Positions 19,854 to 30,126 are shown, numbered from the stretch's first letter. The stretch is 64,000 nt of DNA from Macrosoma leucophasiata (GCA_036365455.1 JAWQUS010000020.1:1709001-1773000); one strand, 5' to 3'. The notes: generated from the sequence alone by a model not told the origin. Numbers and translations: made by a program.

Positions 19854-20029
19854 AAAATTGTGATGTCTGATAGTTATTAAGGGGCCACACATTATCATCT
19901 TACCGGAATAGGATAGCGCTAAACACTGCAATTTAGCAGCATATAAATTAGGTAATGTGGTATCTAGCCTTCGTACTCCTGCACTAAAAACCAGTAAATT
20001 ACGCTTGGCTTATAATTTTTAACACATTT

Positions 20030-20273
20030 CTTTTATGCAATGGAAGTAGAAAACAAGCGTGCAGTTCACATTGATGTTAAGTGACGACTGCAGCCTATAG
20101 ACACCCACACAAAGACTTGGTCTTTGTCAAAGTGCAGATGCGTTACCACTCCTGAGGCCTAAGGTGTTATGCCTCTGAGCCAGAAATATGAACACTACAA
20201 TTAAGCGGCAAGTATAGGTAATGCGGTGGTGACTATGCCCGCGAGCTACGTCACTAGAGCTCTACCACCAGTA
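20030..20273 (-). mobile_element. Family A with internal deletion
   Basis: TTTTATGCAATGGAAGTAG to TCTACCACCAGTAA. About 40 bp are missing between GAGCCAGAAAT and ATGAACACTAC. The hairpin is damaged (GAGCTACGTCACTAGAGCTC). Confidence 0.8.
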
Positions 20274-20284
20274 ACGTGCATAAA

Positions 20285-20546
20285 ACATTATGTTCTCGTT
20301 GACAGCATATGTAACATATCCTATCAACCTCTATTATGGTTGCAGGTGCCATCGTGCCCACAACGGTGCGTTCACGCTTGACTGTGTTTTCTAAACTGCC
20401 CAACAAATGGGGTGATTAAAGCACCAGGCCCTTAGTAATCAAGCAAAGTAGTCCGTTGGGTATTTTGGGACGTGTTTTGATAATATCAAGCTGTTGAAGT
20501 AAGACTATCAAACATGTTTTCCTCTTTTGTTTTTAAAATGAAAGTT
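20285..20546. other. Unassigned stretch
   Basis: No supported feature; sequence is more mixed than its AT-rich surroundings (GGTGCCATCGTGCCCACAAC). Confidence 0.4.
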
Positions 20547-20557
20547 ACAAACAAGTA

Positions 20558-20776
20558 CATGTGGGTGGTTGCCGAGGCCTAGGAAGACTTACCATGACCA
20601 AATAGGTCGAGTTCTGTCTGATGGTGGGGTCAAAAGTCTTAGGTATCGGCGTGTATGTATGAAGAGAATGATGAAGAGATGAGGCACCTGAGGTGTGTCA
20701 GGACCGGGATATCTGGCGCTCCACACTCTCTGCCTAACCCGTTAGGGACCTGGCGTGAAGATACATACATACATAT
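20558..20776 (+). mobile_element. LINE tail (family D) with 11-bp target duplication
   Basis: A longer copy, from GTGGGTGGTTGCCGAGGCC to GGCGTGAAGATACATACATA. Direct repeats ACAAACAAGTA flank it at 20547-20557 and 20777-20787. The sense strand resembles the GRPRLTYHDQIG coding segment of the 39598 copy, with a short deletion. Confidence 0.88.
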
Positions 20777-20845
20777 ACAAACAAGTATTTTGATGATTGA
20801 TTCCTATTTACATGAATTGTACATGTTCCATGTAAACAGGATTGA

Positions 20846-21130
20846 TTTTTTTATGTAAAGAAGGTGACAAATAAGAATACACTTCACATTGATGTTAAGT
20901 GATGACTGAAGCCTATAGACGTTTACACAAAAACCAGAGGACAAAATGCAGATGTGTTGCCACCCCTGAGACCTAAGTTGGCATGTCTCTATTATAGTAA
21001 TTACGGGGCCATACATTACCATCTAACCGGAACTCAATAGTGCTGAATACTACCTTTAGCGACAGATAAATTAGGTAATGTGGTGGCGCCTACCCCCTCG
21101 AGCTCCTACACTGGAACTCTACCACCAGTA
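20846..21130 (-). mobile_element. Family A, divergent subfamily
   Basis: T run, ATGTAAAGAAGGTGACAAAT, CCACCCCTGAGACCTAAG, then ACTCAATAGTGCTGAATAC and CACTGGAACTCTACCACCAG. This subfamily has ACACTGGAACTC instead of the GAGCTCC hairpin. Confidence 0.82.
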
Positions 21131-21140
21131 AAAAAAAATA

Positions 21141-21455
21141 ATTGTTTTTTATATTATTTCGCATTAACACATGCTTGTGAAATATATTTTATTTTTTAAA
21201 GAAAAATTGAAAGAAAAATTTGACTTCAGGCGAGACTCGAACTCGCGACCTACTGGGAATCTAGTCCAGCCGCTCTTCCAATTGAGCTACTGAAGCCCTG
21301 CCCGATTTGTCAAATCTTTCTTTCACATCTATTGCATTTGCTCTATGGTAGCAGCAGCGCCATCTATTACCAACTATGCTAGTTAGGCAACCGATATAAT
21401 AGACTTTTCAGTTTATTGAATATCATAAAGAAGTCGCTTTTACCCTTCATAATTG
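21141..21455 (-). mobile_element. tRNA-like element T, copy 2
   Basis: Opposite orientation to copy 1. It has the head ATTATTTCGCATTAACACATG, the tRNA-like module at 21222-21296 and the central block CGCCATCTATTACCAACTATG. The next unit follows in the same orientation with a period of about 311 bp. Confidence 0.8.
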
Positions 21456-21660
21456 TTTTTTATATTATTTCGCATTAACACATGCTTGTAAAATATATTT
21501 TATTTTTTAAAGAAAAATGGAAAGAAAAATTTGACTTCAGGCGAGACTCGAACTCGCGACCTTCGGCTGCGGCTAAGAGCGGCTGGACTAGATTCCGAGT
21601 AGGTCGCGAGTTCGAGTCTCGCCTGAAGTCAAATTTTTCTTTCCATTTTTCTTTAAAAAA
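21456..21660. mobile_element. tRNA-like element T, copy 3, ending in a perfect 60-bp palindrome
   Basis: After the head, arms 21503-21562 and 21601-21660 are exact reverse complements, separated by 38 bp. Each arm includes the tail block (AAAGAAAAATGGAAAGAAAA) and the T-stem end of the tRNA-like module (GACTTCAGGCGAGACTCG). The spacer GCGGCTGGACTAGATTCC comes from the anticodon region. Confidence 0.9.
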
Positions 21661-21661
21661 T

Positions 21662-22020
21662 TAAAAAAAAATAATTCTAAATTATATTCCATAAATTGTT
21701 GCAAATTATTTTGAAGTTGTACGCCTACCCTTAAATAAACTTCAAGCTTAAAGTTACCTTATTGTTAAAACCCATAAAGAAAATGTACTGAAGCATTACT
21801 AATACCAAAACCAATTTATTTGATGTGAAAAAGTTAAAATTGTAACGTTACCTACTCGCTGTGGATGTTAACTCGGCAAACTTTTTTAGGGTACTGTGCT
21901 GTCAAATACACGTTTGCGAAACATTTAACAAATAGATATACAATTTATTCAAAACCTGGAAGTTCAAGTTCAAGTTCAAGTAAAAATGTATTATGAAACG
22001 ACAGCGTTGAGTTCAACGAG
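21662..22020. other. Unassigned AT-rich stretch
   Basis: Only a short triplicated AGTTCAAGTTCAAGTTCAAG at 21960-21980 stands out. Confidence 0.45.
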
Positions 22021-22027
22021 TTCTTTA

Positions 22028-22313
22028 ACTGGTGGTAGAGCTCCAGTGACGGAGCTCGCGGGCGTAGGCACCACCGCATTACCTAATATACTTGTCGCTA
22101 AATGGTAGTGTTCAGCACTATCGTGTTTCGGTCAGGTGGTAATGTACGGCCCTGTAATTTCTGGCACAGAGGCACAATACCTGAGGCCTCTGAAGTGGTA
22201 ACGCATCTGCATTTTGACCTCTGGTCTTTTTGTGGGTGTTTATAGGCTGTAGTCATCATTTAACATAAATGTGAACTACATGCTTGCTTGTCACTTTCAT
22301 TACATTAAAAAAA
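22028..22313 (+). mobile_element. Family A short retroelement, full length
   Basis: ACTGGTGGTAGAGCTCC start, intact hairpin, TTTCATTACATT plus A run. Thirty-seven bases later an inverted partial copy follows. Confidence 0.88.
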
Positions 22314-22349
22314 CGAAAGGAGTGAGACATTTAGAAGTTTTGAGACATT

Positions 22350-22512
22350 AATGGAAGTGGCAATCAAGCATGCAGTCAATTCACATTGATGTTAAGTGAT
22401 GACTGCAGCCTATAGACACCCAAACAAAGACCAAGGTCAAAATGCAGATGCGTTACCACTCCTGAGGCTGAAGGTATTATGCCTCTGTGCCGGAAATTAC
22501 AGGGCCGTACAT
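22350..22512 (-). mobile_element. Family A, truncated
   Basis: AATGGAAGTGGCAATCAAGC to ATTACAGGGCCGTACAT. The distal half is replaced by the GTAGGTTAGGATTCC element end at 22531. Confidence 0.82.
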
Positions 22513-22530
22513 TTGAACGCAACAATATAT

Positions 22531-22640
22531 AGTAGGTTAGGATTCCACTGCAGAATCATTTCGTTTATCCAGATATGCTGCAAACGTAATTTTAACGCAC
22601 ATTTATTATCTAGAGAATATATATCCAGTAGGTTAAAGTT
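22531..22640 (+). mobile_element. Terminal fragment of long-TIR element N
   Basis: GTAGGTTAGGATTCCACTGC, TCATTTCGTTTATCCAGATA, then TATCTAGAGAATATATATCC. It matches the left inverted end of 27577-28329. Confidence 0.7.
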
Positions 22641-23018
22641 ATTATTAACAGATCTAAGTTATTATTCATTTAGCCGAGTTCCAAGTGCAGTCACTACTGA
22701 GAAGAACTCCGCTACTCAAAAAACTCAGTAAGAGCTCTTTTAAATGAGAGCTTATATCGAGTACAGATTATCGTGACAATAAAATATTGTGAACGTCCAT
22801 AGCATAGATGCAAATAAACTGCTGTCTACTAAAAGAGATGTAGCTCCTGCAAACCAGATCAGTCTAGTCCCCACCAACAGCACCCGTTCACGAGTATGAC
22901 ACATGTGACAGCCATTGCCCTCCTCTAGGTTTATATTTATCTTTACTCGCAGAAAACCTGCATAAAATACTAAATATCAGATCCACTATTATTAGACAGG
23001 CATTCGGCAGCCTATAAA
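22641..23018. other. Unassigned stretch
   Basis: A plus-strand frame overlapping 22396-22731 crosses two repeats and is not a gene. Nothing else is supported. Confidence 0.45.
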
Positions 23019-23244
23019 CGGTGACGGAGCTCGCGGGCGTAGGCACCACCGCATTACCTAATATACTTGTCGCTAAATGGTAGTGTTCAGCACTATCGTG
23101 TTTCGGTCAGGTGGTAATGTACGGCCCTGTAATTTCCGGCACAGAGGCACAATACCTGAGGCCTAAGGAGTGGTAACGCATCTACATTTTGATCTTGGTC
23201 TTTGTGTAAGTGTCAATGTGAACTGCATGCTTGTTTGCCACTTT
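23019..23244 (+). mobile_element. Family A, 5' end and part of 3' half missing
   Basis: Starts at GTGACGGAGCTCGCGGGCG, continues to GGTCTTTGTGTAAGTGTC and then skips to AATGTGAACTGCATGC. It is very similar to 22028-22313 (both share CTTGTCGCTAAATGG and GTGTTTCGG). Confidence 0.82.
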
Positions 23245-23278
23245 CGAGTCACTGCCAAAAACGAGATAAAATCATAAT

Positions 23279-23614
23279 AATAATAATGGCAACCCATGAT
23301 ACGTCCCACTGCTGGGCACGAGTCTCACCCCTTTTTGGGGGGAGGCCTGGAGCCTACTCCGCCACGCTGCTCCAATGCGGTTTGGTGGAGGTGGGTGGGT
23401 TAGAGGCCAACCCGCTGTCGGATGTTTTCAAACCGCCCATAAGGCCTGCGACAAGGTTTAACGACTGCCATCTATCGATAGCAACCGACAGCTTAACGTG
23501 CCCTCCGAAGCACGGAAACGCGCTTTTAATTTGCCACTAGCGGTCACCCATCACACTACCCGACCGCGCACGTAGATCGCTTATGATCTACACCAGCCGC
23601 GGTGCCATGCGCGC
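23279..23614 (-). mobile_element. 5S rRNA-derived SINE (family F)
   Basis: Reverse-oriented. It has AATGGCAACCCATGATACG, GGTCACCCATCACACTACCC, then CCATGCGCGC. Likely target duplication AATCATAATA at about 23269 and 23622. About 25 bp of the 5S-like head are missing (ATCGCTTATGATCTACACC is kept). Confidence 0.88.
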
Positions 23615-23619
23615 TTGCA

Positions 23620-24160
23620 ATATAATCATAATACATGAACTGAAATTACATGTTTATGTATTTAATATTTTTATTCAAGAAATAAGTTGTCCTTAATTTG
23701 AATTTCATAAAAAATCAGTACATTTTCTTTATAGATTTTATAAGGGTATTTTTCTTAAATTGATTTTATTTGATGGCATAGCAACGCGCGCCGTAAAGAG
23801 CCAGTAATAATAAAATGTAAGAACCCTCAAAATACACTTCACACTTGACTATTTATTTCATAAAGACAACTTTTCCGTCATACAACTTTGAAAAGAGCAA
23901 GAATTATGGAGATGGGATGAATTTGGAAACAGTTTTTGGACTCCATTGTCATGATAATGAGAGACTCCAAGGATGTACCGTTGTGCATTATGTTTCAAAA
24001 AGTACCTATTGATATTTGAACTTAAATTTATTCTGACGGCTTTTACCCAGTAATTACGAGTATTTGGAATGCGATCTTAAAAAAAAAAAAGATCCGGACG
24101 AATTGAGAACCTCCTCCTTTTTTCGAAGTCGGTTAATAAACGAGTATATTTTTGTTTCTT
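23620..24160. other. Unassigned; retroelement tail at 24088-24135
   Basis: GGACGAATTGAGAACCTCC then GAAGTCGGTTAATAA is the same short tail as at 3680 and 32330. Otherwise nothing is supported. Confidence 0.45.
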
Positions 24161-24163
24161 TTC

Positions 24164-24418
24164 ATATAGGTTAGAATCCCACTGCAGAATCATTTCGTTC
24201 ATCCATCTGGATAATGAGGTAGGTAACGAATGATGGTTAGGTTTGCAGCATACCTTTGCTGCAAATTTTTTTTACGCATTTTTATAATCTAGAGAATATA
24301 TATCCACTAGGTAGCCTATCAAATTTTGGCCGCAAGTATTTTTAATTAAATTATTAAATTTTTAACAGCCCCAACTCCTATATGCGGCCGATTTAATTTG
24401 GCTCCCTTATATCATAAT
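24164..24418 (+). mobile_element. Element N fragment
   Basis: ATAGGTTAGAATCCCACTGC, TCATTTCGTTCATCCATC, TCTAGAGAATATATATCC, then TTTTAACAGCCCCAACTCC. The last block matches the complement of the interior of 27577-28329, so the middle is deleted. Confidence 0.75.
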
Positions 24419-24446
24419 AATTACAAATAAAAAAAATGCTTTCATC

Positions 24447-24712
24447 TATACATACTTATATAATAAAAATCAATTGCTGTTCGTTAGTCTCGCTAAAACT
24501 CGAGAATGACTGGACCGATTTGGCTAATTTTGGATTTGAACGATTTTTGGAAGTCCAGGAAAGGTTTAAAAGGTAAAAAAATATGAAAAAATTGAAGGGA
24601 AATAGTAAAAACCCCAATTTCATTTTTCCATATAAATAGTCCGTATCTATCAAACTTTTGACACATTATTTCATTCTGAGGCAATACTCAGTTTGCCAGG
24701 TCGGCTAGTCCT
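24447..24712 (-). mobile_element. RTE-like tail (CTAGCTGACC type)
   Basis: Minus-strand start near CTAGCCGACCTGGCAAACTG and end at TTATTATATAAGTATG. It matches 37419-37672. Confidence 0.65.
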
Positions 24713-25593
24713 ACTACTATTATAAAGGCGAAAGTTTGTATGTATGGATGTATGGATGTTTGTTACTCTTTCACGTAAAAACTACTGAATGGATTTGAAT
24801 GAAACTTTACCACAATATAGCTTATACATCAGAATAACACATAGGCTATAGCTTATACATCAAAATAACACATAGGCTACAATTTTTGAGGTTTTTAATG
24901 TGAGGTCGTAGAAAAAACACATTTTTTGCGCTTACATTGCAAACGCTGACTGAATCCTACAAGATAGATCAAAACAATTTACTACAGTATTGTACAACTT
25001 AAAAAGGTCTACAAAAAAGTCCGTGATGGTATATGTTTATCTCTTAGGAATAACCCACAATAACCATTTTTTATCCTTTACTTTGTACGAGAAATAATGG
25101 CTTATTTACGAAGCGATTTTAAGCAATACAGTATTAATCCTTATCCAATTAAGTATCTTAAATACATTGTGCATTTAATAAAGATCAATATGGCTTTTTA
25201 CAGCATGTAAATTAAATAAATATTTTCGAAGATATCACAGATTTAAAATGCAGAGTCATGGCAATTTCGGCGATAAATACCGTTTCGGTGATAAATACCG
25301 GCAGCGGCGCCAGGCGAACGGGGCGTGGAGGGAGCGGGGTAGGTGCGGTGGGGAAGAAGTGGCTCATCGCTGAGTGCGCGACCCGAACGCGGGCAGACAC
25401 GTGAGGGCAGACGTCATTGACGGTTGTGTCCGTTTTGCGAATTTTCAAGGCACTAGCGATTTCTTTTTGGTTAGGAGTTACACGTACAAATTAGGGCTCT
25501 GCAGTGCTTAGTTACCGTATTTCTTACTTATTACTAGACTAGACGGGACGAACCTGAAGTCCACGCGAACGAAGTCGCGGGCAAAAGCTAGTT
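24713..25593 (-). mobile_element. RTE-like tail, long version with GC-rich head
   Basis: Minus-strand start CTAGCTTTTGCCCGCGACTT near 25593; end in CATACATCCATACATACAAA / CTTTCGCCTTTATAATAGTA. A GC-rich segment at 25260-25430 (GCGGCGCCAGGCGAACGGGG) belongs to the element. It has only weak coding traces. Confidence 0.6.
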
Positions 25594-25939
25594 AGGTAAT
25601 AAAAATGTCTATACTGGCTAAGTCCTATTGTTGCCTAACAATATTTTATACGAAAAACAGCGAGTGACGTAAAAAAAAACAATTCAATTCCATCTCTACC
25701 CCAACTGGGAATGAAATTTACAAATTCACAGTCCAAAGTAAAACGAGTATTTATATTAAAGTATACAATTCTAAATAATTTGTTCGCTAATGTCTTTGCA
25801 AATTAAACTCGACGGCATGTTGTTAATGGCCTGATATTATATTCAGAGAATATTCATTCTAATTTACCCAAAGTTTTACCATCGAAATGGTATACGAGAC
25901 TGTAAATAGCGTTTTCAACTAGTTAGAATCTTGATAACT
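25594..25939. other. Unassigned AT-rich stretch
   Basis: No supported feature. Confidence 0.45.
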
Positions 25940-26212
25940 GCCTCGGTAGCCTAGTGGTAGGAGGCCACTATCCGATTCCCGGCGTTCGATTCCCGGGTCC
26001 TTTATCTCTGGTTCTATTGGGATCCCAGTCCCAGTAGTACAGTCCAGATCCCAGTACCTCGAAGTTTGGTAATATGCCCGGCGATATCAACAGGCTCGCC
26101 ACCTGTTACATGGGCCAAAAACGTAACCAGCGAATCGTGGGTGTTTGCATGTATGCTTGAATTCATGCATTTACCTCCGCCTACCCCTTCGGGGATTGCT
26201 GTCTCGTTCGTG
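25940..26212 (+). mobile_element. tRNA-type SINE (family B), near full length
   Basis: A box TCGGTAGCCTAGTGGTAGG and B box GCGTTCGATTCCCGGG are both present. The body includes CCCGGCGATATCAACAGGC and GGTGTTTGCATGTATGCTTG. The 3' end stops at CCCCTTCGGGGATTG, short of the usual TTACGTTT. Confidence 0.9.
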
Positions 26213-26403
26213 AGGTTTTTTTTTTCGAATTTCGTTTTTTAGGCTTCTGTCGCCAACAAGAAAAGGCAACCTAATAGTTTTGCCATGAACTTCTGTCCGA
26301 GTGTCCATCCGCAGCGTAGATCCGAGTAGGTACAGAACAGTTGTAATTTGATTTAAAAGATGAATATACATAATAAAACACAATGTTTTGTAATAATATT
26401 TTT
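26213..26403. other. Possible LINE 3' tail
   Basis: GCCAACAAGAAAAGGCAACC and AACTTCTGTCCGAGTGTCC resemble a dispersed retroelement 3' end. A related cue lies at 36300. Low certainty. Confidence 0.35.
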
Positions 26404-26552
26404 ACTGGTTACCACCAGTGACGGAGCTAACGAGCGTAGGCACCACCACATTACCTAATAAACTTGCCGCTAAATGGTAGTGTTCAGCACTATCGTGTTC
26501 CGGTCAGGTGGTGATCGGGTGGTAAATGTACGGCCCTATAATTCTCGGCACA
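26404..26552 (+). mobile_element. Family A, proximal half of a head-to-head pair
   Basis: ACTGGTTACCACCAGTGACGG to ATTCTCGGCACAA. It is joined directly to a reverse half-copy. Confidence 0.8.
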
Positions 26553-26730
26553 AGTGATGACTGCAGCCTATAGACACACACACAAAGATCAAGGTCAAAA
26601 TGCAAATGCGTTACCACTCCTGAGGCCTAAGGTGTTATGCCTCTGTGCCGGAAATTTCATTTACCTCCTGATTACCATCTGACCGGAACACGATAGTGTT
26701 GAACACTACCATTTAGCGGCAAGTATATTA
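26553..26730 (-). mobile_element. Family A, reverse half of the pair
   Basis: GTGATGACTGCAGCCTATAG to TTAGCGGCAAGTATATTA. With the previous entry it makes a rearranged copy in which the second half is inverted. Confidence 0.8.
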
Positions 26731-27274
26731 AGCAATTAAATAAGATAATTAATTCATTAAGTAATTTATTATACCTTCAATTAATAGTCGTAAGTATATT
26801 TCAAAAACAAGAATGCATAGAGCAACACCGGTGGGGAGTAGCCATATGCAAGCTTTCCCCTCTGTCAAAGTACAAGCACAAATGGGCCTATACCTGTGGC
26901 CTAGATGTTTAAATGTGTGCGTGAAATTGTTTCTGTATTTTGTTAAAGTCAAAGTGTGAGTTTCGTAGTAAGAGACGATTTTTGTAGTGTGCGTGTGTTT
27001 CACGCATTTTCTCCCGCAAAAAATGACAGACTGTTTTGCATCGGTAATAAACGCTATGGCTACTCCCCTCCGGTCCACCGCGGCCGGTGGACCGAGTTGC
27101 TCTATGCAAGAATGTCATAGTAGCAATATGGTGACATATTGTTTACACCTATATACCAAAATGACATCAAATAAATATTTCTGATTCAACTTATTTTTTT
27201 GAGTATTTTACCACAGTTCTATTATCTCTATCTTTTGATATAGTGTGCGAGGTGCGTGCCCAATGTGGAACTTT
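26731..27274. other. Unassigned; small GC palindrome at 27071-27092
   Basis: CGGTCCACCG-CGGC-CGGTGGACCG is a short hairpin. Overlapping 60-109 codon frames have no recognised product. Confidence 0.4.
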
Positions 27275-27277
27275 TTG

Positions 27278-27470
27278 ACGACCCAGTTAGTCCAGCGGTG
27301 TGAGATGACCGTTTGATTCGAAGGGTCGCGGGTTCGATCCCAGCACCGGGACAAATGTTTGTATGGCCTATAGATATTGGTTTCGGGTCTGGATGTTTGT
27401 GTATGTGTACAACGGCACCCACGACACAGGTTTATACCTACTGTGGGGCTGTGAGTGTAAGCGTGTTTTA
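27278..27470 (+). mobile_element. tRNA-type SINE (family C), full length
   Basis: A-box region GACGACCCAGTTAGTCCAGC, B box GCGGGTTCGATCCCAGC, body ATGGCCTATAGATATTGG and ACGGCACCCACGACACAGG, end GTGAGTGTAAGCGTGTTTTA. It is a second tRNA-headed family distinct from family B. Confidence 0.9.
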
Positions 27471-27576
27471 TTACATTATTTTTTATTTTAACTTGTCCTT
27501 GGTCAATCAAGTCTTGTCTTCAGCAGAAATTAGATTGAATGTTTAAAACAGGAGAGACCATTTAGAATGTACCCTT

Positions 27577-28329
27577 ATAGGTTAGGATCTCACTGCAGAA
27601 GTATTTCGTCCATCCAGATATGCTCTATACCTATTTATTATGCATATTTATAATCTAGAGAATATATATCTACTAGATTGCCTATCAAAAAATGACCGCA
27701 AGTATTTTTTCAGGGCTTTTTTTGGGTAAAAAAAATTTTTACTTGTTTTTTCTATAAAATATCGTCCTCCTCACGGAAATATATATAGATACTCTGAAAA
27801 ATCACGGCTGCCGTTGCGCACTTGGTCGCCCCTTTATATTGAAGTTCCGCCCCGATGTCTTTTTATGTTCATATCGTACATTTATCATTTATATATCAAA
27901 TTAAAGCTCTTTCGTTTCTCTTTATTATGATATACGAGAGCCCAATTAAATATTCCGCAAATAAGGGTTGCTGGCTGTTAAAGAATAAATAAAAAATAAA
28001 AAACTAGCGGCCATATTTTGACAGGCAACTTAGTAGATATATATTCTCTAGATCATAAATATACGTAACTAGCGGCCCGCCCCGGCTTCGCCCGCGCTGC
28101 ACCGTTCTTATTAGTCATAGCGTGATGATATATAGCCTATAGCCTTCCTCGATAAATAAGCTATCTAACAATGAAAGAATTTTTCAAATCGGACCCGTAC
28201 TTCCTGAGATTAGCGCGTTTAAACAAATAAACAAACAAACTCTTCAGCTTTATAATATTAGTATAGATAAGCAGGTTAGCAGCATATCTGGATGAACGAA
28301 ATAATTCTGCAGCGGGATCCGAACCTATG
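27577..28329. mobile_element. Element N: non-autonomous element with ~130-bp inverted ends
   Basis: The left end ATAGGTTAGGATCTCACTGC with CATCCAGATATGCT and TCTAGAGAATATATATCTAC is mirrored at the right (TAGATATATATTCTCTAGAT, then AGCATATCTGGATGAACGAA and GGATCCGAACCTATGA). The right end is itself split by an RTE-like tail. The ~320-bp interior is non-coding. The size and inverted ends suggest a DNA transposon derivative of unknown superfamily. Confidence 0.82.
28071..28270 (+). mobile_element. RTE-like tail inserted in element N
   Basis: ACTAGCGGCCCGCCCCGGCT head, GATATATAGCCTATAGCC, TTCAAATCGGACCCGTAC, and the end CTTTATAATATTAGTATAG. It splits the right inverted end of element N, so it is younger. 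Confidence 0.75.
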
Positions 28330-28500
28330 ACAAACCAGCGACTTTAGAGCAATAAAGTCCAGTTTACGAGCAGTCATTACTTTGTATAGCACAAATTGCA
28401 GCTCGTCAGTTAATGATTGGACGGACACGTTGTTTACGATTTTTCTGTCCTTCCAGATAACTAACTTAACCAGATATTGTTCAAGAATGTCACATGTGTT
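28330..28500 (+). repeat. Dispersed repeat O, copy 1
   Basis: AAAGTCCAGTTTACGAGCAG, TCATTACTTTGTATAGC and TTAATGATTGGACG recur at 32450 and 33820. Class unknown. Confidence 0.65.
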
Positions 28501-28689
28501 TTATTTTCTACATACATGACGTATGTAGCAAGCAAACAAGGATATTGTTCACATTGATTGTAAATTAATACTTACAAATATTTTAGAAGAGTTCGATTGA
28601 TAATACGCCCGGCCGCTGAGCGCTAGTTTCAACTCGCAGACGGTCAGGTGACCTTTCGCGATTATATTTATTTTTATTTTATTATGGCA

Positions 28690-29040
28690 TCGCTATTACG
28701 CATATTGCCAGTCAAGTAAAACGTAAGTATAAAATTATAGTCAGTCAAATATTTATTATGTATGTCAGTCAAGTGAGTTACAGTCAGTTATACAAGTAAA
28801 GCGATGGCTACTTTGCCAGAACATTTACAATGAAGTTTTGGAAGCAACCTGAAAGGTAGTGTTTTCGCACTGTTATTCTATTTCACTTTACACTGCACTG
28901 TAATAAACCTCTATCAAACAAAATGCTACCAACTTTATTTGATATAACTTAAAAATACACCAAGAAATTGAAATAAAATAAGAGCACCATACGCCTCTTT
29001 CATGGTTCCCGCCAAAACCCCCCAATTTATGAATGGAAAC
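28690..29040 (-). repeat. Dispersed repeat P
   Basis: Reverse partner of 8250-8570: AAGCGATGGCTACTTTGCC, CATTTACAATGAAGTTTTGG and CATGGTTCCCGCCAAAAC. Confidence 0.6.
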
Positions 29041-29335
29041 TAAATATAACATTTTTCATCTTTATAGGCATGTGCCTAACGCAATTTGTCAATTGTATGC
29101 CCAATAGTCATGTGTCCATCCAGTAACTGCTTACACAATCTCTAACATAGGTTATCATCGTTCATTATAATTATTATGCCTTTTCTTTCAATTATTGTAC
29201 CTTCACAATTTTCCGACATTTAACTTTGGTATCGTGTGAAAATGAGAAATATTCACGAGTCAATATCATCGTTTCAATTAAACAAAAGAGATAGTAAGTT
29301 GTTTCATAAATACATTCAATTCCCAGAAGTACAAA

Positions 29336-29615
29336 TTTTTTTTTTTATTTAATGGAAGTGGCAAACAAGCATGCAGCCCACATTGATGTTAAGTGATGAC
29401 TGCAGCCTATAGACACCCACACAAAGACCATGCAGATGCGTTACCACTCCTGAGACCTAAGGTGTTATGCCTCTCTGCTGGAAATTACAGAGCCGTACAT
29501 TACCACCTGACCGGAACACGATAGTGCTGAACACTACCATTTAGCGGCAAGTATATTAGGTAATGCGGTGGTGCCTACGCCCGCGAGCTCCGACACTACA
29601 GCTCTACCACCAGTA
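29336..29615 (-). mobile_element. Family A short retroelement, near full length
   Basis: Long T run, ATGGAAGTGGCAAACAAGC, a ~15-bp deletion at ACAAAGACCATGCAGATGC, and the end CTCTACCACCAGTAAA. The hairpin is altered (GAGCTCC-GACACT-ACAGCTC). Confidence 0.88.
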
Positions 29616-29639
29616 AAAAAGTAATTGTAAAAGTAGTTG

Positions 29640-29920
29640 GACCAAAGAAAGAACTACTCACTCGAGTTGAACCATTGGTAAAGATATTTCCCCATAGAAC
29701 AACCAGTTGAACTATGGGTAACTTTACTTCTCCGTAGTACAACCAGTTGGACATCGCGGTTGTACCACGGGTCGGGAGCGTATATAAAAACTGCCTACCA
29801 CCAGACGAGAACGAGATACTTTAGATCGCATTGCTTTTAGCCCCTAAAGCTCCATCACTAGAGCTTTACCAGCAGCAAAGCTCCATTCTCGTCTGAATCT
29901 TGTCCTCTTTCAATACAAAA
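29640..29920 (+). promoter_or_regulatory. Promoter-like segment with TATATAAAA box and repeated ACAACCAGTTG
   Basis: GTATATAAAAACTGCC near 29780 is a good TATA box. Upstream the motif ACAACCAGTTG(A/G)AC occurs twice (about 29700 and 29741) with related GTTGAACCATTGG and GTTGTACCACGGG. No open frame follows. It may be an LTR or a fragment of a host promoter. Confidence 0.35.
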
Positions 29921-29937
29921 AATATTTATAAATAAAA

Positions 29938-30126
29938 AAAAACCGCCTTCAAAAAAAATTCAAAACTGTAAAAAATAAACAAAAAACACTAAAAAGCGAA
30001 AAATAAACTCAATTAGATAATTTAATTTTTAAGGGAATTAACCCGTATTAATTATAATAAGACAATTACTTTAATATGGGCTACGTACCTACCTACTCAT
30101 AGGTTTGAAGTCGGTGCCAAGCCAAT
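29938..30126. mobile_element. Fold-back element G, short copy
   Basis: AAACCGCCTTCAAAAAAA at one end and GGTTTGAAGTCGGTGCCAAGC at the other. It shares these ends with 2677-3126 but has an unrelated or diverged interior. Confidence 0.65.

Larger units (their letters stand above)
19346..19997 (-). mobile_element. Family A, split by a tRNA-like element
   Basis: Parts 19346-19496 and 19865-19997 form one diverged copy (CCAAATGCGTTTCCACCCC; later TAAATTAGGTAATGTGGTA and AAAACCAGTAAA). The tRNA-like element sits between, with a target duplication of AAATTGTGAT. Confidence 0.8.

Noticed and set aside
25260..25430. CpG island or host promoter
   Set aside because: It lies within the limits of a dispersed RTE-like repeat, and no gene is associated.
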